Part shown: positions 24,930 to 33,340 of the stretch, piece by piece
Numbering within the stretch: the first letter of the stretch is position 1
Layout: each line of letters starts with the position of its first letter
Origin: Candidatus Scatomonas merdavium
Lineage (GTDB): Bacteria; Bacillota; Clostridia; Lachnospirales; Lachnospiraceae
DNA: 33,340 bases
Reading direction: 5' to 3'
Assembly (NCBI GenBank): GCA_018716575.1
Contig: DVJR01000135.1
Location: 1 to 33,340, forward strand
The notes under the pieces: generated by a model
Database searches by the model: none
What the model was told of the DNA's origin: nothing
Seen by the model: only the letters and a program-made list of their open reading frames with translations
Position numbers and translations under genes: made by a program

Positions 24930-25886
24930 TTACACGCCCATCAGGGCCACCAGGCAAAGCAGCGCCGTAATGATAGAAAACACCGTCACAATCCGCGTCT
25001 CGGACCAGCCGCACAGTTCAAAATGGTGATGGATCGGGGACATCTTAAACAGTCTCTTTCCGTGTGTCAGCTTAAAATACGACACCTGCAGCACTACCGA
25101 CAGAAGCTCCACCGCATAGATCAGTCCCACAATCGGAATAAACAGCGGCATATTCAGCATATACGCCGTCCCGGCCACAAAGCCGCCCAGGGCCAGGGAA
25201 CCCGTATCTCCCATGAAAATCTTAGCAGGGAAAACGTTGAACACCAGGAAGCCCAGCAAACCTCCCACAACCGCACAGGTAATCGGAGCAATTCCGCTGT
25301 GGCGTCCCACAGCCACCACTGTAAAAAATACCGCCACCATGACCGTCACGCTGGACGCCAGGCCGTCCAGGCCGTCCGTAAAATTGACGCCGTTCACCGT
25401 AGCCAGAACGACGATGAACAGCAGAGGCACAGCCAGCCAGCCAATGTCGAGAGCCTGGCCGCCTGAAAACGGAATCAGCAGCTCCAGCGTCACATCCGTA
25501 TACCGGATCATATAAAACGCAAAAATCCCCGTCACCACAATCTGACAGAGCAGCTTCTGCCAGGGCATCAGCCCGTCGGAACGCTTCAGCACTACCTTCA
25601 GATAATCGTCCAGAAAGCCAATCAGGCCGAAGCCCAGCGTCAGAAACAAAATCGGGACAATCTTCGGATAGTCCCGTACAAAAAACAGGGACGTCACCGT
25701 GGTGGCAATCAGGAAAATCAGGCCGCCCATGGTGGGAGTGCCCGCTTTCTTCAGATGGGACTTCACGCCCTCCTCCCGCTCGGTCTGACCCATCTTCAGC
25801 CGGCGCAGAAACGGTATAATTACCGGCCCCAGAGCTACACTGACCGCAAACGAAACCAATACCGGAATCACCAATGTTAAATTCAT
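24930..25886 (-). CDS. mraY: Phospho-N-acetylmuramoyl-pentapeptide-transferase
   Basis: GTPTMGGLIFL, NFTDGLDGLAS, FMGDTGSLALGG, PIHHHFE. Confidence 0.98.
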   Translation of the reverse strand: MNLTLVIPVLVSFAVSVALGPVIIPFLRRLKMGQTEREEGVKSHLKKAGTPTMGGLIFLIATTVTSLFFVRDYPKIVPILFLTLGFGLIGFLDDYLKVVLKRSDGLMPWQKLLCQIVVTGIFAFYMIRYTDVTLELLIPFSGGQALDIGWLAVPLLFIVVLATVNGVNFTDGLDGLASSVTVMVAVFFTVVAVGRHSGIAPITCAVVGGLLGFLVFNVFPAKIFMGDTGSLALGGFVAGTAYMLNMPLFIPIVGLIYAVELLSVVLQVSYFKLTHGKRLFKMSPIHHHFELCGWSETRIVTVFSIITALLCLVALMGV

Positions 25887-26009
25887 AATTCACCTCTTAT
25901 CTGTATTCATTCCCCCGAACAGCAGCTCTTCAGACATGCCCGCATGTCCGACTGCAGCCGCCGTGAGGATCAGACGCCCCGCCGCAGGGGGGTATCTGGC
26001 TCACGTAAC

Positions 26010-26038
26010 AGTATATAGCTTTTTCTCAAAGGAATCAA
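26010..26038 (-). promoter_or_regulatory. Candidate SigA promoter for mraY (TTGATT-N17-TATACT)
   Basis: Minus -35 26038-26033, -10 26015-26010 in 189-bp intergenic gap. Confidence 0.6.
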
Positions 26039-26075
26039 CTGTTTTGTGCCTTCTCCCACGCGTATCCGCCATGCG

Positions 26076-27830
26076 TTACTGTTCTGTTGTCTCCTCCGGA
26101 ACCTCTGCCCTCCGGATTCCCAGATACGGCAGAACATTTTCGAAAATATCCCGGATAACCGGCGCCGCTATGGTTCCGCCATAATAGACGCCCTGAGGGT
26201 CGTTAATGATGCACAGCCCCAGTACGGTGGGCTCTTCGGCCGGCGCAAATCCCAGAAAGGAGGAAATATAACGATTGGCACTCCTGGGAAGCGTCTGGGA
26301 GGTCGCCGTCTTACCGCCGATCGTGTAGCCTTCAATATAAGCATTGTTGCCCGAGCCCTCCGATACCACCGATTCCAGAATCATCCGTACAGTCGCAGAG
26401 GTCTCTTCCGAAACAATACCGTCCTGCGTCTCATATTCCAGGGTTTTCACCAGATTGCCGTCGCTGTCCAGCACCCGCACGCCAAAGTGGGGCGTCACCC
26501 GGGTGCCGCCGTTGATCAGGGAGCTGACCGTAGTAGCCAGCTGAATCGGCGTAATCTGAAAACTCTGCCCGAAAGAAATGGTAGCCAGTTCCACCTGGCC
26601 GATGTTCTCCGGATCATGCATGATGGTAGCGGCTTCCCCCGGCAGATCAATACCCGTCCGTGTCAGCAGGCCAAACTGCCGGAAATAGTCATAATATCTT
26701 TCCGCGCCCAGCCGCAGCCCCACCTCAATGAATACCGGATTACAGGAATTCTGAGCCGCCTCCACAAAGGTCTCCGCCCCGTGTCCGGTCCGTTTATGGC
26801 AGCGAATCCGTCTGTCCTCCACAATCTTATAACCGGGACAGGAAAAAGTATCCTCCGTCGTCACCACTCCTTCTTCCAGCCCTGCCGACATCGTAATGAT
26901 CTTGAACGTAGAGCCGGGTTCATATGTATCATTGATGCAGGAATTCCGCCACATCTGATTCCGCAGATCCTGCAGCTCCTCATCCGTCAGCCCTGAAGTG
27001 TCCACATCAGTATTCAGGGTAAACGGATCGTTCAGATTAAATTCCGGAACATTGACACAGGCATAGATTTCACCGTTCTGCGGATTCATCAGCAGAATAG
27101 ATACGCTGTCCGCCTGCTTTTCCTCCATAACCTTCAGAGCCGCCTGCTGGCAGTATTCCTGAATATTAATATCCAGGCTGAGCTGCAGATCATAACCCGG
27201 CACCGGCTCTACCCGGCTTTCGCCGATCTCGCCCAGTTCAATTCCCCTGGCGTCCGTAGTAGTCAGGATTTTCCCGTCAATTCCCTTCAGAACATCTTCA
27301 TACTTTACCTCCAGCCCGATAATTCCCTGATTATCCCCTCCCGTAAATCCCAGCACCTTGGAAGCCAGTTCGTCATAGGGATAAAAACGCTTGAAATCCT
27401 CGTCTACCTTAACGCCTGCGTACCCGTAGGAACGGATTCTGTCGCCTACCTCCTTATCCACGTTTGTCTTCACACGTTCGATAGAAGAAACCGTCTCCAC
27501 CCGCTTCCGGGCCGTCTCCTCACTGATTCCCAGCTCCTTTACCAGCATGGAGATCACTTCTTCCGGCTGCTCGATCTGACTGTGAATAACAGAAATCGTA
27601 CAGACTGTCTGATTAGAAGCCAGCACCGTCCCGTTCGCATCCAGAATTTCTCCCCTGGCGGCCTTGATATCCCTCTCCCGTTCATGCAGATCATCGGCCC
27701 GTTCTGAATAATAATCTGACCGGAACACCATCAGATAGACAAGGCGTCCGGCCAGCGCTGCCAGAAGCCCGGCGCACAGAAAGAAAATTACCACAACCTT
27801 TTTCTTATTGGCCGTCTTGTTTTTACGCAT
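26076..27830 (-). CDS. spoVD: Class B penicillin-binding protein, SpoVD-like (position downstream of pbpB/ftsI)
   Basis: PBP dimer + transpeptidase domains; YEPGSTFKI (SxxK), KTATSQ (KTG-like); order ftsL-PBP-PBP as pbpB-spoVD. Confidence 0.8.
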   Translation of the reverse strand: MRKNKTANKKKVVVIFFLCAGLLAALAGRLVYLMVFRSDYYSERADDLHERERDIKAARGEILDANGTVLASNQTVCTISVIHSQIEQPEEVISMLVKELGISEETARKRVETVSSIERVKTNVDKEVGDRIRSYGYAGVKVDEDFKRFYPYDELASKVLGFTGGDNQGIIGLEVKYEDVLKGIDGKILTTTDARGIELGEIGESRVEPVPGYDLQLSLDINIQEYCQQAALKVMEEKQADSVSILLMNPQNGEIYACVNVPEFNLNDPFTLNTDVDTSGLTDEELQDLRNQMWRNSCINDTYEPGSTFKIITMSAGLEEGVVTTEDTFSCPGYKIVEDRRIRCHKRTGHGAETFVEAAQNSCNPVFIEVGLRLGAERYYDYFRQFGLLTRTGIDLPGEAATIMHDPENIGQVELATISFGQSFQITPIQLATTVSSLINGGTRVTPHFGVRVLDSDGNLVKTLEYETQDGIVSEETSATVRMILESVVSEGSGNNAYIEGYTIGGKTATSQTLPRSANRYISSFLGFAPAEEPTVLGLCIINDPQGVYYGGTIAAPVIRDIFENVLPYLGIRRAEVPEETTEQ

Positions 27831-27877
27831 AAAAACACCCCGCATAAGCTGTCATTCCACTATATGCGGGGGGTTTT
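27831..27877 (-). terminator. Terminator-like hairpin overlapping spoVD SD/start region
   Basis: Minus: AAAAACCCCCCGCATA (27877-27862) / TATGCGGGGTGTTTTT (27846-27831), 15/16 complementary, 3' U-run directly abutting ATG. Confidence 0.8.
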
Positions 27878-27887
27878 TCAAACATGT
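27859..27887 (-). promoter_or_regulatory. Candidate SigE promoter for spoVD (ACATGTT-N14-CATATAGT)
   Basis: Compared by eye with SigE consensus KMATATT-N14/15-CATACANT. Confidence 0.5.
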
Positions 27888-27903
27888 TTTCCGTGCGTTT
27901 TTC

Positions 27904-29991
27904 TCAGCCGCTGGTTATCTCCTGCTCCGAATTGGTAATGCCGTCGCTCAGCATATCATTTCCGCCGCTTTCCACCGTTTCATCCTGTGTGGAAGCCGGC
28001 GGTTCAGGCACTGACGTATCTTCGATGCCCTGCTCCGGTTCTCCGACGGTGTCCGTTCCGGAAGCCGTGCCTTCATCAGGAAATATATTCATATACGGAA
28101 GCAGTTCAGTAAATATATTCTTCGCAATGCTCTGCGCGTATGCGCTGTTGCTCTGATTATCAGAATTGGCCTCATCTACCACCACATAAACGACCACCTG
28201 CGGATCATCCAGCGGCGCGAAACCGATATAGGACACCAGATAAGTGCCGGCATCCCTCGGAATCTTCTGCGCCGTACCCGTCTTTCCGCCCATGCTGTAG
28301 CCCTCTACCTTAGCCGCAGTACCCGTGCCGCCGCTTTCCAGAACACTGCCCAGATACTCGCGCACCGTATCGCTGACAGAAGAAGAGATCACCTGGCGCT
28401 CTACCACACTGTCTATCGTCTCCACTACAGCTCCGCTGCTGTCGGTAATAGAGCTGACCACATGCGGCTTATAATAATAGCCGCCGTTGATTACAGAACA
28501 GAATGCCGCGGCCTCCTGCACCATTGTACAGGTGAAGCCCTGGCCGAAAGAAGATGTCGCCAGTTCTGCTTCACCCATGCTGTCCGTTGTATGCAGGATG
28601 CCGGTATTTTCTCCCGGCAGATCAATACCGGTTTTTGACCCGAAATTGAAGAGATCCTGATATCGCAGGAAAGTATCCGCCCCCATGTCAGCGCCAATCT
28701 GCATCATGGCATCATTGCAGGAATGGGCCAGCGTTTCCTCCAGCGTCTGATCTCCATGGGAATCCGGATAAACGGAGCAGCGAATTCTCTGGTTAGCCAC
28801 CATCTGATAGCCGTCACAGTAAAAATTATCGCTGGTGGAAATAGACGCCGTCTCCAGCGCCGCTGCCACGGTCATGGGCTTCACCGTAGAACCGGGCTCA
28901 TAGGCATCTGAAATACAGAAATTCCGCCAGATGGCATTCAGAGCTTCCACTGTAGCTTCATTATCCATGGCGTCAATCTCTTCCTGCGTATAAAAAGACG
29001 ACAGATCCCTGGGATTATTCAGATCATACCAGCCTGAGGAATCCATCCCCAGGATTTCACCTGAATTGGGATCCATAACCACCACGCCCACATTCTTGGC
29101 AGCCTGGTCACCGTTGGGACCTCCGGCCATCTCAGCCTCAAAGGTCTCCAGCGCATCCCGGATGATCTGCTGGATATTCACATCTATGGTGGACACCACG
29201 TTATTGCCATCCTGAGCCGGAATGATAGTCTGCTCCACATCCGCATCAGAATTGAGATAGCCGAACTGCCGCCCGTCCGTTCCGTTGAGCACGCTGGAAT
29301 AATATCCTTCAATTCCCCAGTCCGCTTCATTGTCGGAATACGTAAAGCCGATCAGATCGCAGGCCAGAGAATTCAGCGGATAAACTCTCTGGTAATCCTC
29401 TTCGAACCATACGCCCTTTACATTCTGACGTTCCAGAATTTCATCCTCCGTGAGATCCTCGTTTTCCTCACTTTCCACATCCAGATATTCTTCAAATTTC
29501 GTCTTTTCCTCAATGGACAGATTCGTAGCCAGCACCTGATACTGGCTGTTTTTCGTTTCATCGCTCTCCAGGCGGCTCCGGATGTCTTCTTCGTCCATTC
29601 CCAGCACTTCCACCAGCGCCTTTACCGTGGGCTCCACATATTTCTGCACGTCGTTCCCCTCTGCGTCCTGGGTCACGTCGTTTACCACCAGGCAGTCCAG
29701 AATCAGATTATAGACCCGCTCGCTGGTGGCCAGAACAGTGCCGTTTCTGTCTACGATATCTCCGCGCTTGAAGGCAATGGTACGGCTTTCATACTGCTGC
29801 TGGGCCTGGCTCAGCACGATTCGGCTGTACTGCTCTCCTTCCGTGGCGTTGATATACGTGATCCTGACGGCTAAACCGACTAAAGCCAGTATGACTGCCA
29901 GAAACAGTCCTACCAGCTTTTTGCTCATCCTTCCGCTTATTTTGCGCCGGCGCATTTTTGCCTGACGTCTTTTTTCTCTGTTGCTTTTCAC
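27904..29991 (-). CDS. ftsI: Class B penicillin-binding protein (FtsI/PbpB)
   Basis: YEPGSTVKPMTVAAAL (SxxK), SHSCNDAM, GGKTGTAQK. Confidence 0.92.
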   Translation of the reverse strand: MKSNREKRRQAKMRRRKISGRMSKKLVGLFLAVILALVGLAVRITYINATEGEQYSRIVLSQAQQQYESRTIAFKRGDIVDRNGTVLATSERVYNLILDCLVVNDVTQDAEGNDVQKYVEPTVKALVEVLGMDEEDIRSRLESDETKNSQYQVLATNLSIEEKTKFEEYLDVESEENEDLTEDEILERQNVKGVWFEEDYQRVYPLNSLACDLIGFTYSDNEADWGIEGYYSSVLNGTDGRQFGYLNSDADVEQTIIPAQDGNNVVSTIDVNIQQIIRDALETFEAEMAGGPNGDQAAKNVGVVVMDPNSGEILGMDSSGWYDLNNPRDLSSFYTQEEIDAMDNEATVEALNAIWRNFCISDAYEPGSTVKPMTVAAALETASISTSDNFYCDGYQMVANQRIRCSVYPDSHGDQTLEETLAHSCNDAMMQIGADMGADTFLRYQDLFNFGSKTGIDLPGENTGILHTTDSMGEAELATSSFGQGFTCTMVQEAAAFCSVINGGYYYKPHVVSSITDSSGAVVETIDSVVERQVISSSVSDTVREYLGSVLESGGTGTAAKVEGYSMGGKTGTAQKIPRDAGTYLVSYIGFAPLDDPQVVVYVVVDEANSDNQSNSAYAQSIAKNIFTELLPYMNIFPDEGTASGTDTVGEPEQGIEDTSVPEPPASTQDETVESGGNDMLSDGITNSEQEITSG

Positions 29992-29999
29992 ACTTTCAC

Positions 30000-30506
30000 C
30001 TACTTCGTATCCGGTACATCCTGATATTGTCTCACATAGCTGCCTTCTGTCGTATCGTAATACTGAATCTGAGACTCGGACGCATAATGCATGCCCAGGC
30101 GGTTCAGTGCCGCATTCTTCACATCATCCAGCGTTACCGAATTCAGCACCTGATTATAATAGGCATCATTTTCATCCTTCAGATCACTGAGCTGGCTCTC
30201 CAGCCCTGCTATTCTTTCATTCTGCGTCGTGATGCTGGAACGCACCTGCAGATAATTAATGCACAAAAACAGTGAAGCCGCGCAAACTGCCGACAGAAAC
30301 AAAACATAACCCGCTCCCATATTCCGGGCGCGCATTCTGTTCTTCTGCACACGAAGACTGACCCTGCGCCTTGCAGCTGCCTGCTTTTTCGGCTCTTCTA
30401 CCGGATAAGCATTCAGCTTTCTCACCGCATTGCCATCCTCATACGTCTGGCGTACTCTGTATCTCTCCGAACGTGAATTTACCCTTCTTGCTGCCTTTCC
30501 AGCCAT
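30000..30506 (-). CDS. ftsL: Cell division protein FtsL
   Basis: Single TM followed by coiled-coil; between rsmH and PBP. Confidence 0.8.
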   Translation of the reverse strand: MAGKAARRVNSRSERYRVRQTYEDGNAVRKLNAYPVEEPKKQAAARRRVSLRVQKNRMRARNMGAGYVLFLSAVCAASLFLCINYLQVRSSITTQNERIAGLESQLSDLKDENDAYYNQVLNSVTLDDVKNAALNRLGMHYASESQIQYYDTTEGSYVRQYQDVPDTK

Positions 30507-30530
30507 ATCAAATCTCCAATCTGCTTTTTC

Positions 30531-31472
30531 TCACGCGCTTCTCCGTTCAAAAACCCGAAGCTTCGAGCTTTTTGCGCGCCTGTTAGCCTCAATTTCTTCT
30601 TCTGTCGGCACTATGGGTTTTCTGGTTACCACAAATCCTTTGGGTTTCTTCCCGCACACACATACCGGAAATTCCGGCGGGCAGGTGCAGGGATGTTCAT
30701 TCCTCCTGAAAATGTTTTTTACGATCCGGTCCTCCAGAGAATGGAAGGTGATTACGCAGAGACGCCCGCCGTCCCGCAGAAAATCAATCATCCCATCCAG
30801 AGATTCTTCCAGAACCTCCAGCTCCCGGTTCACCTCGATGCGAAGGGCCTGAAAGGTCCGCTTCGCCGGATGGCCGCCCGTTGCTCTCATCTTCGCCGGC
30901 ATGGATGCTTTCACGATCTCAATCAGCTCCCCAGTCGTTGTGATCGGTCCGGCGCTCCGGGTCCGGCAGATGTTCCGGGCGATACTCCTCGCGCATTTTT
31001 CTTCTCCATAATCCCTTATGACTCGATACAGCTCTTCTTCCCCGTAGGTATTCACGATTTCGGCGGCCGTCCGCGTCTGATCTCTGTCCATACGCATGTC
31101 CAGCGGCGCGTCCTCCCGATACGTAAATCCCCGGTCGGCATTATCCAGCTGATAGGAGGATACTCCCAGATCCAGCAGGATTCCGTCCACAGCCTGAATA
31201 CCCCTTTTCTTCAGCTCCGGGACCATATTGCAATAGTTGCTGCGCAGGATCGTCACCCGATCTTTATACTCCCTCAGACGTTCCCCCGCAGCAGCAATTG
31301 CATCCTCATCCTGATCTATTCCTATCAAGCTCCCCGTGGCAGATAACCTTCTGCAGACCTCCAGTGCGTGTCCGCCGCCCCCAAGGGTGCCGTCCACATA
31401 TATCCCGCCCGGTTTTATCTTCAGATTCTCAATGGTCTCTTCCAGCAATACGGATGTATGTTTAAATTCCAT
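30531..31472 (-). CDS. rsmH: 16S rRNA (cytosine(1402)-N(4))-methyltransferase
   Basis: [43 protein letters not shown]. Confidence 0.98.
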   Translation of the reverse strand: MEFKHTSVLLEETIENLKIKPGGIYVDGTLGGGGHALEVCRRLSATGSLIGIDQDEDAIAAAGERLREYKDRVTILRSNYCNMVPELKKRGIQAVDGILLDLGVSSYQLDNADRGFTYREDAPLDMRMDRDQTRTAAEIVNTYGEEELYRVIRDYGEEKCARSIARNICRTRSAGPITTTGELIEIVKASMPAKMRATGGHPAKRTFQALRIEVNRELEVLEESLDGMIDFLRDGGRLCVITFHSLEDRIVKNIFRRNEHPCTCPPEFPVCVCGKKPKGFVVTRKPIVPTEEEIEANRRAKSSKLRVFERRSA

Positions 31473-31502
31473 CAGCTTCGCTCCTGTATCCGGAGCTGCA
31501 GC

Positions 31503-31934
31503 TTAAAGAGTGATACCCATATCCTGCAGACCTTCTGCAATGGCATCCATATCATCGTAGCTGCTGTTTTCGCTCCACTTCTGCTTACTCCAGATTTCAA
31601 TCCGATTGATGTTGCCGGTCAGCACCACGTCCTTTTCCAGACCCGCGTATTCCCGCAGCGTTGCCGGTACGAGAATTCTCCCCTGCTTGTCCAGTTCACA
31701 CAGTGACGCCCCCGCAACAAAAAAGCGGGTAAAGGTTCTTGCATTTTTGTTTGTAAGCGGCAAATCGCGGAGCTTCTGTTCAAAGGCTTCCCATTCGTTC
31801 CTGGGATAAATGGACAGGCAGCCGTCCAGTCCCTTCGTCAGGACGAATTCATCTCCCAGCTCGTCTCTGAACCTGGACGGTATAATCAGCCTCCCCTTCG
31901 GGTCAATTGTATGACTGTACTCTCCCATGAACAT
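31503..31934 (-). CDS. mraZ: Transcriptional regulator MraZ
   Basis: MFMGEYSHTIDPKGRLIIPSRFR; second DKQGRILVP motif. Confidence 0.96.
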   Translation of the reverse strand: MFMGEYSHTIDPKGRLIIPSRFRDELGDEFVLTKGLDGCLSIYPRNEWEAFEQKLRDLPLTNKNARTFTRFFVAGASLCELDKQGRILVPATLREYAGLEKDVVLTGNINRIEIWSKQKWSENSSYDDMDAIAEGLQDMGITL

Positions 31935-32000
31935 AAGCAATTCCCTCTTTAGCAAAAGTGAAGGGCTCCCCTCCTTCACTTTTCGCGTGGCATGGACAGA

Positions 32001-32050
32001 ACTGCCACATTCCCTCCATTTGCCACCACTATTCACCACTTTCCACCACT
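32001..32050 (-). promoter_or_regulatory. MraZ-box direct repeats upstream of mraZ
   Basis: Minus-strand AAGTGGTGG-AAAGTGGTG-AATAGTGGTGG-CAAATGGAGGG-AATGTGG: repeats at 10-bp period. Confidence 0.8.
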
Positions 32051-32059
32051 TATGCTCTT

Positions 32060-32088
32060 ATTCTATCCCAACGGTTTCGAAATAGCAA
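32060..32088 (-). promoter_or_regulatory. mraZ (dcw) promoter (TTGCTA-N17-TAGAAT)
   Basis: Minus -35 32088-32083, -10 32065-32060. Confidence 0.65.
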
Positions 32089-32159
32089 CCCCTTTTTTGA
32101 AATTTCACATTTAAGATTTTATGAAGAAATCCAGTGTTTACAGGCATTTCCAGCCACGA

Positions 32160-32195
32160 AAAAAGGGGAAACGTGTCATCGTTTTCCCCTCTTCT
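32160..32195 (-). terminator. Intrinsic terminator downstream of ychF
   Basis: Minus: aggggaaaacg-atgaca-cgtttcccct followed by TTTTTT. Confidence 0.8.
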
Positions 32196-32251
32196 ACAAC
32201 ATCTATGCCTCCTGCTTTCTCCACGCACAGGATATGGTATTTTCCCATTTT

Positions 32252-33340
32252 TTACACATTAAAACGGAACAGGATCACGTCTCCGTCCCGGACCACATAG
32301 TCTTTTCCTTCCATACGGACCAGCCCTTTTTCCCGGGCTCCCGCATAGGAACCGCAGTCCAGCAGATCCTGATAATTCACAACCTCTGCCTTGATAAATC
32401 CCCTTTCAAAATCTGTATGGATCTTTCCGGCCGCCTGGGGCGCCTTCGTTCCCACTTTAATCGTCCAGGCTCTCGTCTCATCCTCGCCGCTGGTCAGAAA
32501 ACTCATCAGCCCCAGCGTCCGGTAGCTGGCCTCGATCAGCTTGTCCAGGCCGGATTCAGAAAGGCCCAGATCCTCCAGGAACTCCTGCTTCTCATCATCG
32601 TCCAGCTCGGAAATCTCCGCTTCGATCTCCGCACAGATAACAAACACCTCGCTGCCGTGAGCAGCCGCATACTCCCGTACCGCCTGCACATGAGAATTAG
32701 AAGCTCCGTCATCCGCCAGATCATCCTCGCTGACGTTGGCCGCATAGATCACCGGCTTGGCCGTCAGCAGATTGTACTCTGCGAACCAGCCTTCCTCGTC
32801 CTCGTTTTCCAGCTCGAAGAGGATGGCGTCCTTCCCGTCCTCCAGATGCTTTTTCAGCCGCTCCTGCATTGCGAATTCCTTGGCCGCCGTCTTGTCCATC
32901 CGGGCGCTCTTGCCCGTCTTGGACATCCGCCGCTCCAGCACCTCCAGGTCGGCAAAGATCAGCTCCAGATCGATGGTCTCAATATCCCGCAGCGGATCAA
33001 CGCTGCCGTCCACATGCACCACGTTCTCATCCTCGAAGCAGCGCACCACATGGACGATGGCATCCACCTCCCGGATGTTGGCCAGAAACTGGTTGCCCAG
33101 CCCCTCGCCCTTGGAAGCGCCTTTCACCAGACCTGCGATATCCACAAATTCCACCACCGCCGGCGTCACCTTTTTCGAATGATAAAAATCTCCCAGAAGC
33201 TGCAGCCGGGGATCCGGCACCGGAACAATTCCCACGTTGGGATCGATAGTGCAGAACGGATAGTTGGCCGACTCGGCTCCGGCCTTTGTCAATGAATTAA
33301 AAAGGGTACTCTTGCCCACGTTGGGCAACCCTACGATTCC
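32252..33340 (-). CDS. ychF: Redox-regulated ATPase/GTP-binding protein YchF, partial (5' end beyond window)
   Basis: GIVGLPNVGKSTLFNSLTKAGAESANYPFCTIDPNVGIVPVPD; TGS-domain C-terminus. Confidence 0.97.
   Translation of the reverse strand, partial: GIVGLPNVGKSTLFNSLTKAGAESANYPFCTIDPNVGIVPVPDPRLQLLGDFYHSKKVTPAVVEFVDIAGLVKGASKGEGLGNQFLANIREVDAIVHVVRCFEDENVVHVDGSVDPLRDIETIDLELIFADLEVLERRMSKTGKSARMDKTAAKEFAMQERLKKHLEDGKDAILFELENEDEEGWFAEYNLLTAKPVIYAANVSEDDLADDGASNSHVQAVREYAAAHGSEVFVICAEIEAEISELDDDEKQEFLEDLGLSESGLDKLIEASYRTLGLMSFLTSGEDETRAWTIKVGTKAPQAAGKIHTDFERGFIKAEVVNYQDLLDCGSYAGAREKGLVRMEGKDYVVRDGDVILFRFNV

Noticed and set aside
23975-24970. 331-aa plus-strand ORF
   Set aside because: Antisense shadow of murD.
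26046-26996. 316-aa plus-strand ORF
   Set aside because: Antisense shadow of the SpoVD-like PBP gene.
31958-33295. 445-aa plus-strand ORF
   Set aside because: Antisense to ychF and the mraZ upstream region; His/Leu/Arg-rich shadow ORF.

Overview
Clostridial (Lachnospiraceae-like) chromosomal window, mostly core genes. On the minus strand there is a condensed dcw/sporulation block: ychF (partial), mraZ-rsmH-ftsL-ftsI/pbpB-spoVD-mraY-murD-ftsW-murA-ftsQ, ftsZ, spoIIGA-sigE. An aroD / aroE-YczE segment lies between ftsZ and spoIIGA, and sigG lies convergent to sigE rather than downstream of it. Other content: a YtrA-type GntR-ABC operon, feoAB with a DtxR-like box, an orphan TadZ-like/FHA pair, tRNA-Arg(ACG), a MoxR-VWA pair, a GDPD-like protein with degenerate active-site motifs, plsC, and two copies of a ~117-bp MITE-like palindromic element. 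The most interesting signal is a regulatory architecture shared by spoIIGA and spoVD. In each, a long inverted repeat has one arm inside the predicted sporulation promoter (between -35 and -10) and the other arm on the Shine-Dalgarno. Only read-through transcripts would carry both arms and fold to hide the RBS (or terminate), so transcripts starting at the dedicated promoter would escape. All functional claims are from reading the sequence; no searches or folding software were run.
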